Below, piece after piece: positions 1 to 8,487 of a stretch of DNA of 64,000 nucleotides (its first letter is position 1; every line of letters starts with the position of its first letter). A program made the position numbers and the translations under genes. The stretch comes from Planctomycetaceae bacterium (lineage in GTDB: Bacteria > Planctomycetota > UBA1135 > GCA-002686595): positions 161,393 through 225,392 of the forward strand of contig WGMC01000016.1 of assembly GCA_016125265.1 (NCBI GenBank). The letters are read 5' to 3'. The notes beneath the pieces were generated by a model. That model searched no databases. It had not been told where the DNA came from and saw nothing but the letters and a program-made list of their open reading frames with translations.

Positions 1-2
1 AC

Positions 3-401
3 CGCTTCTGCGCGCGGGAGAAGACCGACGAACTGCGCCACCTGCGCATCCAGGAGCGCACCGTGCGCCGCGCCCTGGTGCAGGGCATGCGCCTCGACGA
101 GATCCTGCGCACGTTGGAACTGCACTCGCGCACACCCGTTCCGCAGAACGTGTCGTTCTCGATCCGCGACTGGGCCGTGCAGGCCGGCCTGATGGTGCTG
201 TCGGACGACTTGGAGCTGCGCTCGGACAATCCGGAGATCCTGCGGCGGCTCAGCCAGGACCCGGGTGCCCGCAGCCACGTCGAGCGTGTGCTCTGCCCCA
301 ACTCTGTCAAACTGAAGGGCCGCATCACACCACGGCGCATGCGCGCACTCCTGCGCGAGTTGGGATACCTAGTCGAGCTGCGCTCGTCGAACGCCGCCTG
401 A
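3..401 (+). CDS. Helicase-associated (XPB/Ssl2-like) domain protein, C-terminal fragment
   Basis: The reading frame enters from the left edge in frame with base 3 and stops at TGA 399-401, so only about the last 132 residues are visible. The stretch LDEILRTLELHSRTPVPQNV, followed by SIRDWAVQAGLMVLSDD, resembles the helicase-associated C-terminal domain found in bacterial XPB/Ssl2-related proteins: a helix, then a P.P.NV turn, then a hydrophobic strand with 'DWA..AG'. The catalytic helicase part, if there is one, lies outside the window. The next gene starts 5 bases downstream, so the two are probably co-transcribed. The family call comes from the motif alone; another winged-helix regulator with the same fold cannot be excluded. 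Confidence 0.6.
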   Translation, partial: RFCAREKTDELRHLRIQERTVRRALVQGMRLDEILRTLELHSRTPVPQNVSFSIRDWAVQAGLMVLSDDLELRSDNPEILRRLSQDPGARSHVERVLCPNSVKLKGRITPRRMRALLRELGYLVELRSSNAA

Positions 402-406
402 AGCCA

Positions 407-1051
407 GTGCTGGTACCTCCGCCCGTACTTGCCCTTTCGCCGGGCAACTTGACCCCGGTCGGAACGGCGGCCTTCGCGGCGGCCGCCGAAGCCGCCTACG
501 ACGGGGGACTCCGCGCATTGCTCCTGCGCGAGCCCGCGTTGGAAGACGGCGCGCTGCTTCGGCTCGCGCGGCAGTTGCGCGCAGTCTTCCGCCGCGGCGA
601 GGCGTTCTTGGCGGTGCACGACCGCGTGCACGTGGCGCTCCTCGCCGAAGCCGACGGTGTGCACCTCGGTTGGCGTTCGCTCGTCGTCGCGGACACCCAC
701 GAGGTGTCCCGCCGCGCTGCGCCGGAGCAGCGCATCGCCGTGAGTGTCTCCACGCACGCGGGCGACACACGGGACCTCTACGGCGACGCGGATTGGGTGC
801 TGCACGGTCCCATCGGCGACGTCCCGGACAAGCCCGTGGCGCTCCTCCCCATCGGCTTCGCCGGGCTGGCGCGGTTCGCCGCGGAGCACACCGTGCCGAC
901 GTTTGCCCTCGGTGGTCTCGGCCCCGGGGACGCGGAGGCGTGCCGCGCGGCGGGCGCGCGCGGCATCGCGGTGCGCCGCGCCCTGTGGCAGGGCCCCGCG
1001 GGTCCGCGCGCATCGGCGCGCGCACTGGTCGACGCATGGGGGGCCCCGTGA
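407..1051 (+). CDS. Thiamine phosphate synthase/TenI-like TIM-barrel protein
   Basis: This 214-residue protein has the ThiE/TenI layout. An early strand ends in LLLREP (family: LR.K). A central 'DRVHVALLAEADGVHLGW' fits the family's 'NDR.dlA...gaDGVHLGQ' pattern. The C-terminal phosphate-binding region GGLGPGDAEACRAAGARG fits 'GGI.......aGA.GvAv'. ThiE couples hydroxymethylpyrimidine diphosphate with thiazole phosphate to give thiamine phosphate, while TenI relatives have other roles in thiazole metabolism. The K of 'Q.R.K' is replaced by E/P, so this may be a TenI-type protein or a diverged ThiE. The GTG start lies 5 bases after the upstream stop. thiL follows one gene later, which supports a thiamine role. 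Confidence 0.7.
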   Translation: MLVPPPVLALSPGNLTPVGTAAFAAAAEAAYDGGLRALLLREPALEDGALLRLARQLRAVFRRGEAFLAVHDRVHVALLAEADGVHLGWRSLVVADTHEVSRRAAPEQRIAVSVSTHAGDTRDLYGDADWVLHGPIGDVPDKPVALLPIGFAGLARFAAEHTVPTFALGGLGPGDAEACRAAGARGIAVRRALWQGPAGPRASARALVDAWGAP

Positions 1052-1470
1052 GGTTCTCGCCGCGTCGTGTGCAAGGCCTCACGCGCCGCGTGGTCCTGGT
1101 CGCGGTCGGTGCGCTGCTCGTGTACCTGGTGGCGCGCTACCGCGTGGAGGGCCTGCCCGATGCCGCCCTCTCGCCGATCTTCAACGTCTCCGGCGGCGAG
1201 CATCTGCTGTTCGACCGCTGGTTTCCCGCGCTCCAGGAGGGGGATACGGTGTTGTTCGAAGCGGGCGGCAGCCTCGGACTCGCGCGGGTGGCGCCGTTTC
1301 CCGCCGAAACCGAGCGCGCCGCTTGGCCTGCGGAATGGCGCAGCGCCGCGGCGGGCGGCGAGAGCCTGTGGCTCGTGGTGGACCGGCTGGACCATCCCGG
1401 GCCCTCCAGCGCCAAGTTGGGGCCCATTCCGACGTCCGCGGTGCGCGGGCGGCTCCTGCTCGTTTGGTAG
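1048..1470 (+). CDS. Membrane-anchored signal peptidase I-like (S26) protein, apparently lacking catalytic residues
   Basis: This protein of about 140 residues starts at a GTG overlapping the upstream TGA (GTGA); an ATG at 1036 is an alternative. One membrane segment lies near residues 11-28 (VVLVAVGALLVYLVARY). What follows tracks type I signal peptidases: 'FNVSGGEHLLFDRWFPALQEGD' sits where 'v.G.SM.PTL..GD' is expected, 'LGLARVA' where the lysine box lies, and 'SSAKLGPIPTSAVRGRLLLVW' matches the last conserved box ('DSR..GPVP...I.GKA..vW'). The catalytic Ser-Met and Lys are not visible. It lies between a ThiE-like gene and thiL. It may be a scaffold, or a diverged peptidase using other residues. 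The fold call is inferred from motif order. Confidence 0.55.
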   Translation: MRFSPRRVQGLTRRVVLVAVGALLVYLVARYRVEGLPDAALSPIFNVSGGEHLLFDRWFPALQEGDTVLFEAGGSLGLARVAPFPAETERAAWPAEWRSAAAGGESLWLVVDRLDHPGPSSAKLGPIPTSAVRGRLLLVW

Positions 1471-1501
1471 TGGGGGTCCGGCGGGGCCCATACTGATCGG
1501 C

Positions 1502-2482
1502 GTGGCCAAGGTGAGCGGGGCAAAGGGCGGCTGGAGCGAAGCGAGTCTGCTCGCGTGGCTCGGCCGCCGCGGCGTGCCGACGGGCACGGTGGGATCGCCG
1601 ATGCACGACGCGGCGGTGCTGCAGGGCCGCGGACGCACGGTGGTCTGCGTGGACCAGGTGCTCGTCGGTGTGCACGCGCGAGCCGACGTGCCCGCAGCGC
1701 AACTCGGCCGCAAGGGTGTCGACCGGGCGGCCAGCGACCTCGCCGCGACGGCCGCGGAGCCCGCCGGATTCCTGCTCGCCCTGCGCCTCGAGCCCAATGC
1801 GAGCGAAGCGTGGGCCAAGGCGCTGCTCCGCGGCGCGATCGCGCGGGCGCGTCAACTGGGAGCCGACGTCGTCGGCGGCGACATCGCGGGTGGCCCCGGG
1901 CCGAGCGGGCTCGCCGTCACCGGAATCGGGCACCTCGTCGGGCGCGCCGCGCCGCCGGGCAGGGACCGCGCCAAAGCCGGCGACCTGGTGCTCATCACCG
2001 GTCCTACCGGCGGCAGCGGCCTCGGCCGGCACCTGCGCATCGAACCGCGCCTCGCGGCCGGACAGCGCCTGTGGCGCGCGGGTGCGCGCGCGTTGATGGA
2101 CGTGTCCGACGGGCTGGGGATCGATCTCTCGCGCTTGGCGCGCGCGTCGGATGTGGCCATCGAGCTCTCGCACGTGCCCGTGCACCGCGACGCGCGGCGG
2201 GCCGCGCGGACGAGTGACCGGACCGCGGAACAGCACGCGTTGGAGGACGGCGAGGACCACGAGTTGCTCGTGTGCCTGGCGCCGGCGGCGGCGCGGCGGT
2301 TGCTCGGCGCCGGACTCGATCGGCCGTTTCCCGAGGCCCCGGGCCTCGTGGTGATCGGGCGCGTGCGCCGCGGCGCGGGGCTTTGGGTTCCCGGTGCGAC
2401 GGGCGCGCTGGAAGCGTGGCGCGGCGCGGGGTTTGTGCACGGCTCGCCACACGGCACGGCGAACGGCGGAGCGAGGCGGTGA
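1502..2482 (+). CDS. thiL: Thiamine-monophosphate kinase
   Basis: This is a 326-residue member of the PurM/ThiL superfamily, which phosphorylates thiamine phosphate to thiamine diphosphate in the cytoplasm with ATP. Motifs in family order are an N-terminal 'MHDAAVL' (usually GDDAAV), the metal/ATP strand 'VVCVDQVLVGVH', 'RAASDLAATAA', the glycine-rich 'ADVVGGDIAGG', and 'MDVSDGLGIDLSRLA' with the two conserved aspartates. The GTG start at 1502 follows a 31-base gap and gives a normal family length. The 3' end overlaps the next gene by four bases (GTGA), so thiL and tsaE are probably translationally coupled. The ThiE-like gene upstream makes this a small thiamine cluster. Confidence 0.88.
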   Translation: MAKVSGAKGGWSEASLLAWLGRRGVPTGTVGSPMHDAAVLQGRGRTVVCVDQVLVGVHARADVPAAQLGRKGVDRAASDLAATAAEPAGFLLALRLEPNASEAWAKALLRGAIARARQLGADVVGGDIAGGPGPSGLAVTGIGHLVGRAAPPGRDRAKAGDLVLITGPTGGSGLGRHLRIEPRLAAGQRLWRAGARALMDVSDGLGIDLSRLARASDVAIELSHVPVHRDARRAARTSDRTAEQHALEDGEDHELLVCLAPAAARRLLGAGLDRPFPEAPGLVVIGRVRRGAGLWVPGATGALEAWRGAGFVHGSPHGTANGGARR

Positions 2483-3060
2483 CACGGCGTTCCTTCGAAT
2501 CACGGCGCTCCTTTGAAACACGGCGCTCCTTTGAAACACAGGGACCCGAGGCGACCGAAGAGCTCGCGCGGCGACTCAGCGCCGTGCTGCTGCCCGGCGC
2601 CGTCGTGACCCTGGACGGAGACCTGGGCGCGGGCAAAACCACGTTCGTGCGCGGGCTCGCAGCGGGGCTCGGCTGCCGCGACGCGGTCAGCAGCCCCACC
2701 TTCGCGCGCATGCACGTCTACGCCGCCGGCGCGCGCGAGCTGGAGCTCATCCACCTCGACGCGTGGTCCGCGCGGGCCGGGCTGGCGGTCCTCGGGGACG
2801 GGGCCCTCGAGGCGCTGGAGGGGGGCGCGGACGGGCGCTCCATCGCGGCCGTGGAATGGGCCGAACGCCTGGGGCCGTGGCTGCCCGCGCCGCGGATCGC
2901 GGTGCGGCTCGAACACGTGGCCGAGGAACTCCGCCGGGTCCGGATCGAGGTGGTGGCGGCCCCGGGGGCTCCCCCGGCCGCCGCGGACCTGCTCCCGGGA
3001 CTGGAAGCCGCCGTCCGGGCCCTGCCGACCGAATTCGCGGGGGCACGGGAGCTCGCGTGA
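2479..3060 (+). CDS. tsaE: tRNA threonylcarbamoyladenosine biosynthesis ATPase TsaE
   Basis: This 193-residue P-loop protein has the Walker A motif GDLGAGKTTF followed by VRGLA, then 'SSPTF' and 'LIHLDAW', the signature order of TsaE (YjeE). TsaE is the ATPase that works with TsaB and TsaD to install t6A37 on tRNAs that read ANN codons. The start is a GTG overlapping the thiL stop. The N-terminus is odd: residues 2-19 are a threefold RSFE(S/T)R-type repeat encoded by three 18-bp tandem copies, with no counterpart in ordinary TsaE proteins. The next in-frame GTG (2606) would remove sequence close to the P-loop, so the long form is preferred. Confidence 0.88.
   Translation: MTRRSFESRRSFETRRSFETQGPEATEELARRLSAVLLPGAVVTLDGDLGAGKTTFVRGLAAGLGCRDAVSSPTFARMHVYAAGARELELIHLDAWSARAGLAVLGDGALEALEGGADGRSIAAVEWAERLGPWLPAPRIAVRLEHVAEELRRVRIEVVAAPGAPPAAADLLPGLEAAVRALPTEFAGARELA
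2483..2536 (+). repeat. Three tandem copies of an 18-bp unit inside the 5' end of tsaE
   Basis: Three successive units (2483-2500, 2501-2518, 2519-2536) follow the pattern CACGGCGCTCCTTTGAAA. The first differs at three positions and the last two are identical. The unit is a multiple of three, so the array is in frame and encodes the repeated Arg-Arg-Ser-Phe-Glu peptide at the start of TsaE. Confidence 0.9.
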
Positions 3061-3094
3061 ACCACCGGCCGATCCCTGCGTTGGGGGGTGTTGT

Positions 3095-3913
3095 GTGAGG
3101 GCCGAGTGGAACGGAGACCGGGATCCCCTGTCCGCCCTGGGGGCGGGGCGCGGGGACGGGCTGTTCGCGGACTTCGTGCGCATCGAGACCGACACTTTCC
3201 TGGGCTTTTTCCGCCGGCTCGGCGCCGGACGTGAGGAGGCCGAGGACCTGACCCAAGAGCTTTTTGTGCGCCTCTACCGCCATGCTCCCCGCTACCGGCC
3301 CTCGGAGCGTTTTGCGCCCCTCTGTTTCCGGGTGGCGCGCAACGCTTGGATCGACGCCCAGCGGCGGCGCGCCGTGCGGCCGCCGGACGCGGTGGGCGCG
3401 GGGGAATCCAGCGTGACGGGCGATGGCCGGGGTCCGGGGCGCGAGGCGGGGGATGTGGCCGGCGACGCGGGGGGTGGCAGCGGGGGCGGCAGGGGATTTG
3501 GCGCGCCGGGTCGGCCGCGGGGGGGCCGCTCCGACACGCCGGACGACGAGCATCGGGACCTGCGCGAACTGGCGCCCGACCGCGCCGCCGAGATCGGCGA
3601 CGCCGCTGCGCACGTGGAGCGCGCCGTCGCCCAGCTCTCCGAGGGGCAGCGGGCCGTGTTCGAACTCGGCCTGGTGCAGGAACTGCCCTACCCGGAGATC
3701 GCCGCGGTGCTCGACATCCCCGTGGGCACGGTGAAGTCGCGCATGTTCCACGCGCTGCGGCGCCTGCGTGAGTTCCTGGGCGATTCGCTGGGCGAAGAGG
3801 ACGGCCAGCCGCGCGGCGACAGCCAGCCGCACCGCGAAGCCGCGCGGCGCAGCGACACCGCCGACACGCACGCGTCCTTGCGCCCGCGCGCGGACGGGGG
3901 GAGCACACGATGA
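3095..3913 (+). CDS. ECF-type RNA polymerase sigma factor
   Basis: This is a 272-residue sigma-70 family protein. Region 2 is near residues 25-95 ('EAEDLTQELFVRLYRHA', then 'FRVARNAWIDAQRR'). Region 4 is near residues 175-235, with 'LSEGQRAVFELGLVQELPYPEIAAVLDIP' and the recognition helix 'GTVKSRMFHALRRLR'. Between them lies an unusually long linker of about 65 residues, very rich in glycine. A basic/acidic tail of about 35 residues follows region 4. The GTG start lies 34 bases after tsaE. The stop overlaps the next gene (ATGA), whose product has one membrane segment, the usual layout of an ECF sigma with its membrane-bound partner. Confidence 0.88.
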   Translation: MRAEWNGDRDPLSALGAGRGDGLFADFVRIETDTFLGFFRRLGAGREEAEDLTQELFVRLYRHAPRYRPSERFAPLCFRVARNAWIDAQRRRAVRPPDAVGAGESSVTGDGRGPGREAGDVAGDAGGGSGGGRGFGAPGRPRGGRSDTPDDEHRDLRELAPDRAAEIGDAAAHVERAVAQLSEGQRAVFELGLVQELPYPEIAAVLDIPVGTVKSRMFHALRRLREFLGDSLGEEDGQPRGDSQPHREAARRSDTADTHASLRPRADGGSTR

Positions 3914-5031
3914 ACCGCGGTCCGTCCGATGCCGCGCGCGGCGACGAGCAGCGCGACGAACTCGATCCGGCGCAACGGGCCGTTGCGGAGGCGCTCGCGG
4001 AAGCACTCGCAGCGGCACTCGACCGCTCGGAGCACGCGCCGTCGCAGCCGCCCCAACCGCAGCCTGCACCGGAGTCGGCAACGCAGGCGACACGGCACGC
4101 GCTGGAGCTCGCCGCGTGGGGCCGCCGCGCGGCCGGGCTGGTGCGCGCTCAGGACGGCGCCCACGCAGACGACGCCGCGGGCGACGGCGCGGGCGAACGC
4201 ATGCTCGCGGCCGTGCGCGCGCGGCTCGCCGCGGAGCCGGGCGCGCTGCCGCCGCCTATCCCGCGCTTGACCGTGCTGCAGTTGGTGGCGCGTTCGCCGC
4301 TCCTGCGCCTCGTCGCAGCCAGCTTGGTCGCGCACCTCGCCGCACTGCCCGTGTTGGCGTGGTTCACGTTCCGCCCGGAGCCGGAGCGCCGCCTCACGGT
4401 GTACATCGAGCCGCCCGAAGACCCGGCGGAGGTCTTTGCGCCCCGGCGCGAAGTGCTCGACCCCGCCAACGCGAGCTGGGAGTGGGAGCAGCGCCGGCGC
4501 CTGGAGCGTTTCGCCCTGACCCGAGCCAACCGCGGCGGCGCCCTGGAGATCCTGCGACCCCTGGCGGACGAGCGCTCCCAGGCCGTGGCGGCCGGGGATT
4601 GGCACGCGGCGCTCGCGGCGCGCATCGACCTGTGGCTCGGGGGCGGCGCCGATGCGGCGGAGGGCGCGGGCGCCGTGCTGCCCACAGGCGCCGAAATGGC
4701 CACGCTGGCCGAGATGGACGGCGAGAGCGCCTCGCTGTGGCTGGGGCTGGCCCTGGATCGGGCACTCCTGGCTCGGGACGACGCGGCCCTTGTGGCCCTC
4801 GAAACCGAGCTCGACGCCCTGGCGGCGCGCCCCGATCCCCGTCCGCTCGCTGCCGCGTTGGTTTCCCGGGCGCGCGCCCTGGGACTGCGCGCGGGGCCCG
4901 CCGGTTGGCCGCCGCCGGAGCACCGGCCCTTCGACCCGGCTCCGCTGCTCGATCGTGTGGCGGAGGCATGGCCCGAGGAGGCCCTCGATTTCGGTCCCAT
5001 CGTCCGCTGGCGCGCGGCGGCGCCCCGCTGA
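3910..5031 (+). CDS. One-pass membrane protein coupled to the sigma factor; candidate anti-sigma factor
   Basis: This 373-residue protein starts on the ATGA overlap with the sigma gene. The N-terminal half is hydrophilic and Ala/Gln/Pro-rich. Near residues 130-158 a hydrophobic stretch ('LLRLVAASLVAHLAALPVLAWF') forms a single membrane segment. The C-terminal 210 residues are Ala/Leu-rich and helical, perhaps outside the membrane. No zinc-binding HxxxCxxC motif, as in the classical ZAS domain, is seen near the N-terminus. The anti-sigma role is inferred only from coupling and topology. Alternatively it is a structural or TPR-like protein that happens to share the operon. Confidence 0.6.
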   Translation: MNRGPSDAARGDEQRDELDPAQRAVAEALAEALAAALDRSEHAPSQPPQPQPAPESATQATRHALELAAWGRRAAGLVRAQDGAHADDAAGDGAGERMLAAVRARLAAEPGALPPPIPRLTVLQLVARSPLLRLVAASLVAHLAALPVLAWFTFRPEPERRLTVYIEPPEDPAEVFAPRREVLDPANASWEWEQRRRLERFALTRANRGGALEILRPLADERSQAVAAGDWHAALAARIDLWLGGGADAAEGAGAVLPTGAEMATLAEMDGESASLWLGLALDRALLARDDAALVALETELDALAARPDPRPLAAALVSRARALGLRAGPAGWPPPEHRPFDPAPLLDRVAEAWPEEALDFGPIVRWRAAAPR

Positions 5032-5105
5032 TCGCCGCCGCTGGCCCCTGCGCCCCGGAATCCGTCCGAACCGGCTGGGTCGGTGGATCTCGCGGAGTGG
5101 GGGGC

Positions 5106-5111
5106 TATGCT
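5106..5111 (+). promoter_or_regulatory. Candidate -10 hexamer (TATGCT) of the TolC-like gene
   Basis: TATGCT stands out in a very GC-rich spacer. It ends 9 bases before the ATG at 5121, so transcription would begin at or next to the start codon. No convincing -35 box is visible. Confidence 0.35.
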
Positions 5112-5120
5112 CTCCGGCCC

Positions 5121-6782
5121 ATGCAACGCCCCGTGAATTGCCCGCGCAAAGCCCTGCTGTGGGCGCTCTCCCTCGCTGCGTTCGCGCTCGTGCCCTCCAC
5201 TTGGACCGAGGCTCGCCCCTCCCAGGAGCAGGATGCCGAGACCGAGGCCGGGTCCAATGCCGAGCCGGGCGCAGTCGAGCCGGGCGCCGTCGCTGCCGAC
5301 GCGCCCGAGCCCCCCCCGACGATGCCCCTCGCCCTGACGCTCGAGGACGTGCGCCGCCTGGCGCTGGCGTCGAACCTGGAGCTCGAGATCGCGGGCCTCG
5401 GCGCCGAAATCGCCCGCTTCGGCGCGCGCGGCAGTTGGGGCGCGTTCGACCCGCTCTTCGCGCTCTCGGGGCGCTACGAGGACAGCGAAGTCCAGCTTTC
5501 CAACGACGTCGTGACCGGCACGAACCTCCTCGAGGAGCAGCGCCTGATCATCGACACGTCGCTCTCCGTCCCGATCACGACGGGTGGCAACTTCCGCGCG
5601 GGATACGTCAGCGAGCGCACGGAGTCGAACTCGCAGTTCGTGCTGGCGCCCGAGTTGTCGACGGACGCACTCACCCTCGGCTTCACGCAACCCTTGCTGC
5701 GCGGCGCGGGCACACGGGCGGCCACGAGCCAGCAGCGCGCCCTCGAGTTCGCCGCCCGCCGCGAGGAAGAACTGTTGCGCCAGCGCCGCGCCGACCTACT
5801 GCTCGACGTGGAGAACGCGTACTGGGACCTGGTCGCAGCGGGCGACCAACTCGCGGTGCGGGAGCAGAGTTTGGCGCTGTTCACGCGCCAGGCCGAAGAG
5901 GAGTCGGAGCGCCTGCGGGTCGGCGTGGGCACCGAGGTGGACCTGCTGCAGGCCGAAACGAACGTGGCGGTGGAGCGCGAGCGTCTGCTCTTGGCGCAGA
6001 CCGACGTGGAGACGCGCCGGGACGCGCTCAAGCAGTTGATCCTGCGCCGCGAGCCCAAGGACGAAGGCGGGGACGAGCGCGAACGCGGCGGCTGGGACCA
6101 GTTCCTGTCCGAGTGGGACGCGCCGATCGAGCCGCTCACCGCCCTGCCCGAGCCGGCCGAAGAGGCGCCGCCGCGCAGTTGGCAGTCGAGCCTCGCCGAC
6201 GCGTACGAACGCCGCGCCGAGATCGTCGCCCAGTGGCGCGAGATCGACCGCCAACGGGCGCGCCTCGATGGTGCTCGCTCGGACCGACTGCCGGGTCTCA
6301 ACTTCAACGTGGACGCCCGCAGCGCCGCGATCGACGAAAGCCGTCGCGAGGCGTTCCAAGAAACCACGGGGTTCGACTCTCCGACCTACGGAGTGGGATT
6401 GGCGCTCGAACTGCCGATTGGGAACCGCACCGCGCGCTACGCCGAACGCAGCGCGCGCGCGGAACTGCGCTCGGCGCAGTTGGAGCTCGAACGCATCCAA
6501 CGCACGCTGCTGGCCGAGGTGCGCTCGGCCGTGCGCGACGTCGAGTACCGCCGCGAAGCCGTCGTCGCCGCGCGGCGCAGCAGTGAACTCGCCGAGCGCC
6601 AGCTCGAATCCGAGGAGGTGCGCTACCGCGAGGGACTCTCGACCACCTTCCAACTGCTGCAGTTCCAGCAGGATCTCGCGACGGCGCGCTCCAACGAACG
6701 TGCGGCGCTCGCCAACCACGCCAAGGCGCTGGCCGCGCTGCTGCGGGCCGAGGGACGCATCGAAGAGGAAAGCTCCCGTTGA
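5121..6782 (+). CDS. TolC-family outer membrane efflux protein
   Basis: This 553-residue precursor has a signal peptide (residues 1-30, 'ALLWALSLAAFALVPSTWTEA'). An acidic linker follows, then two outer-membrane-efflux repeats. The first opens with 'LTLEDVRRLALASNLELEIA' and includes 'FTQPLLRGAG' and 'DVENAYWDLVAAGDQL'. The second contains 'YGVGLALELPIGNRTARY' and ends in 'VRYREGLSTTFQLLQFQQDL', the conserved C-terminal helix of TolC/OprM-type channels. Such proteins form the trimeric exit duct of tripartite efflux or type I secretion systems. No inner-membrane pump or adaptor is adjacent, so the partner is unknown. The stop overlaps the next gene's TTG start, linking it to the HEAT lipoprotein. 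Confidence 0.88.
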   Translation: MQRPVNCPRKALLWALSLAAFALVPSTWTEARPSQEQDAETEAGSNAEPGAVEPGAVAADAPEPPPTMPLALTLEDVRRLALASNLELEIAGLGAEIARFGARGSWGAFDPLFALSGRYEDSEVQLSNDVVTGTNLLEEQRLIIDTSLSVPITTGGNFRAGYVSERTESNSQFVLAPELSTDALTLGFTQPLLRGAGTRAATSQQRALEFAARREEELLRQRRADLLLDVENAYWDLVAAGDQLAVREQSLALFTRQAEEESERLRVGVGTEVDLLQAETNVAVERERLLLAQTDVETRRDALKQLILRREPKDEGGDERERGGWDQFLSEWDAPIEPLTALPEPAEEAPPRSWQSSLADAYERRAEIVAQWREIDRQRARLDGARSDRLPGLNFNVDARSAAIDESRREAFQETTGFDSPTYGVGLALELPIGNRTARYAERSARAELRSAQLELERIQRTLLAEVRSAVRDVEYRREAVVAARRSSELAERQLESEEVRYREGLSTTFQLLQFQQDLATARSNERAALANHAKALAALLRAEGRIEEESSR

Positions 6783-8458
6783 GCTGGGCGAGGGGACTGG
6801 CTGCCCTGGTGCTGGCGGGTGCGGGCGCGTGTTCCGAGCCGACCGCGCCAACCGCGACGCCAACGAGCACGCGGATCGGCGCCGACGCTTCGGGCACCTC
6901 CACGCCGGACGACAGCCTGCTGCGGCAAGACGATCGCATCGCGCCGCTGCTGCGCCCCTGCGACCGCTACGAGCACTACGACCGCAACACGTCCGAGCTC
7001 GTGCCGGTGCTGGTGGCGAAGCTCGAACGCGGCGACCGCGAGGTGCTGAGCCGGGCCATCGAGGAGTTGGGCGGGATGGGGGACGCGGCGACCCTGGAAC
7101 TGCGCCGCGCGGTCGAGCGCTGGTCGCGGGAACGCGACGACCTCGGCCCGCTCAAAAACGCACTTTCGGCCCTTTCGCTGCAGGGCACGGACTCCGCGCG
7201 CGACGCGCTCTGGATCGGCCTGTCCCATCCGTTCGAGGACGTGCGCGGCCAGGCCACCCGCGGGCTGGCGAGAGAACCCGGACGCCCCTCGGACTTCGAC
7301 CGGCTCGAAGCGCGCCTTTGGCTCGAGCGCGGCACGTTGCAACTCGACACGGTGCGCGCCCTCAGTGTCGCGGACCCCGCGCGGTTCGTGCCGCTCGCGC
7401 TGTCGTGGGTCGAGTCGCGCCACACACTGTCGAACGAACGCGGCGTCCTGCAGCTCCTTGCCAAACACACGTCGGGCGACATGGCGGAGCGCGCGCTCGC
7501 ACTCGCCGAGGACGCACCGAACATCGCGCGGCCCTTCCTCGTGGCGCCCGCCGCCAAGTCGGGAGATCCGCGCGCGCGCGCGATCCTCGCAGAGGAGCTG
7601 TCGCACGAGCAGTTGGAGCGCCGGGCGGGCGCCATCGCCGCCCTCGATGCCACCGACGATTGGCGGCCCGCCCTGGCGACGCTGCGCACGGATCCGGACT
7701 CGCAGATCCGGCAGTTGGCGCTCCCACTGGTGGCGCGCCACGCGGCGGACGAATCCGCGGCGCGCGACGCCTTGCGGCGGCTCCTCGACGACCCGGTCGC
7801 GGAGATCGCCACCTACGCAATCTCCAAGCTCGTGGACCTGGGCGACGAGGAGGCGATCGAACGCGCGCTCGCGGCGCTCGACGGCTCGCTCGCGGCCCAC
7901 GCGCCGCTGCTCCTCGCGCTGCGTCAGTCGATGCGGACCCAGCCGGATCTCGCCCGACGAGTGGAGGCGCGCCTCCTCCGGCGCCTCGAACTGGAGCGCA
8001 ATCTGCCGCTCCTCGAGCGCGCGCGGACACTTTCGGCACTAGCCCAGGTTCCCCTCGCGTCGGCGGCGCGGACCGTGCTGGAGTCGGTCGCGGCGGAACC
8101 CGCGGACCGCCAACTCGACGGGCTCGACCTGCACCGCTGGGCCACCTTGCAGGCCGCCAACTCCGGCGTTCCCGGCCGCGAGTTCCTGGCCGAGCGCCTG
8201 GCCGACGAAACCCATCCGCTGCGGCGTTTGGACCTGATCTGGGCCATCGCGGCCGAACCCGACGAACTGGCACGCGAGACGCTTTTTGCGCGTGTGGACG
8301 ACGAGGGGGCCCACGAGCTCGAGCGCCTCTACGCGGCGCAGCTCCTCCTGCGGATCGGCCCCGCCGAACGGGTCGCGCCACGCCTCAAGCGCGCGGCGCT
8401 GCGCATGGAGAGCGAGGCGCGCCTGACGTTGAACTGCCTTCTCTGGACCTGGTACTGA
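6779..8458 (+). CDS. HEAT-repeat lipoprotein
   Basis: This 559-residue protein starts at a TTG overlapping the upstream stop. The first 18 residues form a short signal ending in a lipobox-like LAGAGAC, so it is probably lipid-anchored. From about residue 60 the protein is a run of paired alpha-helices with HEAT character: 'SRAIEELGGMGDAATLELRRAV', 'IRQLALPLVARHAADESAARDAL' and 'ATYAISKLVDLGDEEAIERAL'. No catalytic motif is visible. HEAT solenoids usually bind proteins. The tight coupling to a TolC-like channel gene suggests a periplasmic scaffold, but no partner can be named. Confidence 0.75.
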   Translation: MSWARGLAALVLAGAGACSEPTAPTATPTSTRIGADASGTSTPDDSLLRQDDRIAPLLRPCDRYEHYDRNTSELVPVLVAKLERGDREVLSRAIEELGGMGDAATLELRRAVERWSRERDDLGPLKNALSALSLQGTDSARDALWIGLSHPFEDVRGQATRGLAREPGRPSDFDRLEARLWLERGTLQLDTVRALSVADPARFVPLALSWVESRHTLSNERGVLQLLAKHTSGDMAERALALAEDAPNIARPFLVAPAAKSGDPRARAILAEELSHEQLERRAGAIAALDATDDWRPALATLRTDPDSQIRQLALPLVARHAADESAARDALRRLLDDPVAEIATYAISKLVDLGDEEAIERALAALDGSLAAHAPLLLALRQSMRTQPDLARRVEARLLRRLELERNLPLLERARTLSALAQVPLASAARTVLESVAAEPADRQLDGLDLHRWATLQAANSGVPGREFLAERLADETHPLRRLDLIWAIAAEPDELARETLFARVDDEGAHELERLYAAQLLLRIGPAERVAPRLKRAALRMESEARLTLNCLLWTWY

Positions 8459-8487
8459 AGGCGAGAGGGGTGCGGACCGCGAGCGGT

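Noticed and set aside
1048..1470. Functional signal peptidase I
   Set aside because: Neither the Ser-Met nucleophile box nor the catalytic Lys can be seen.
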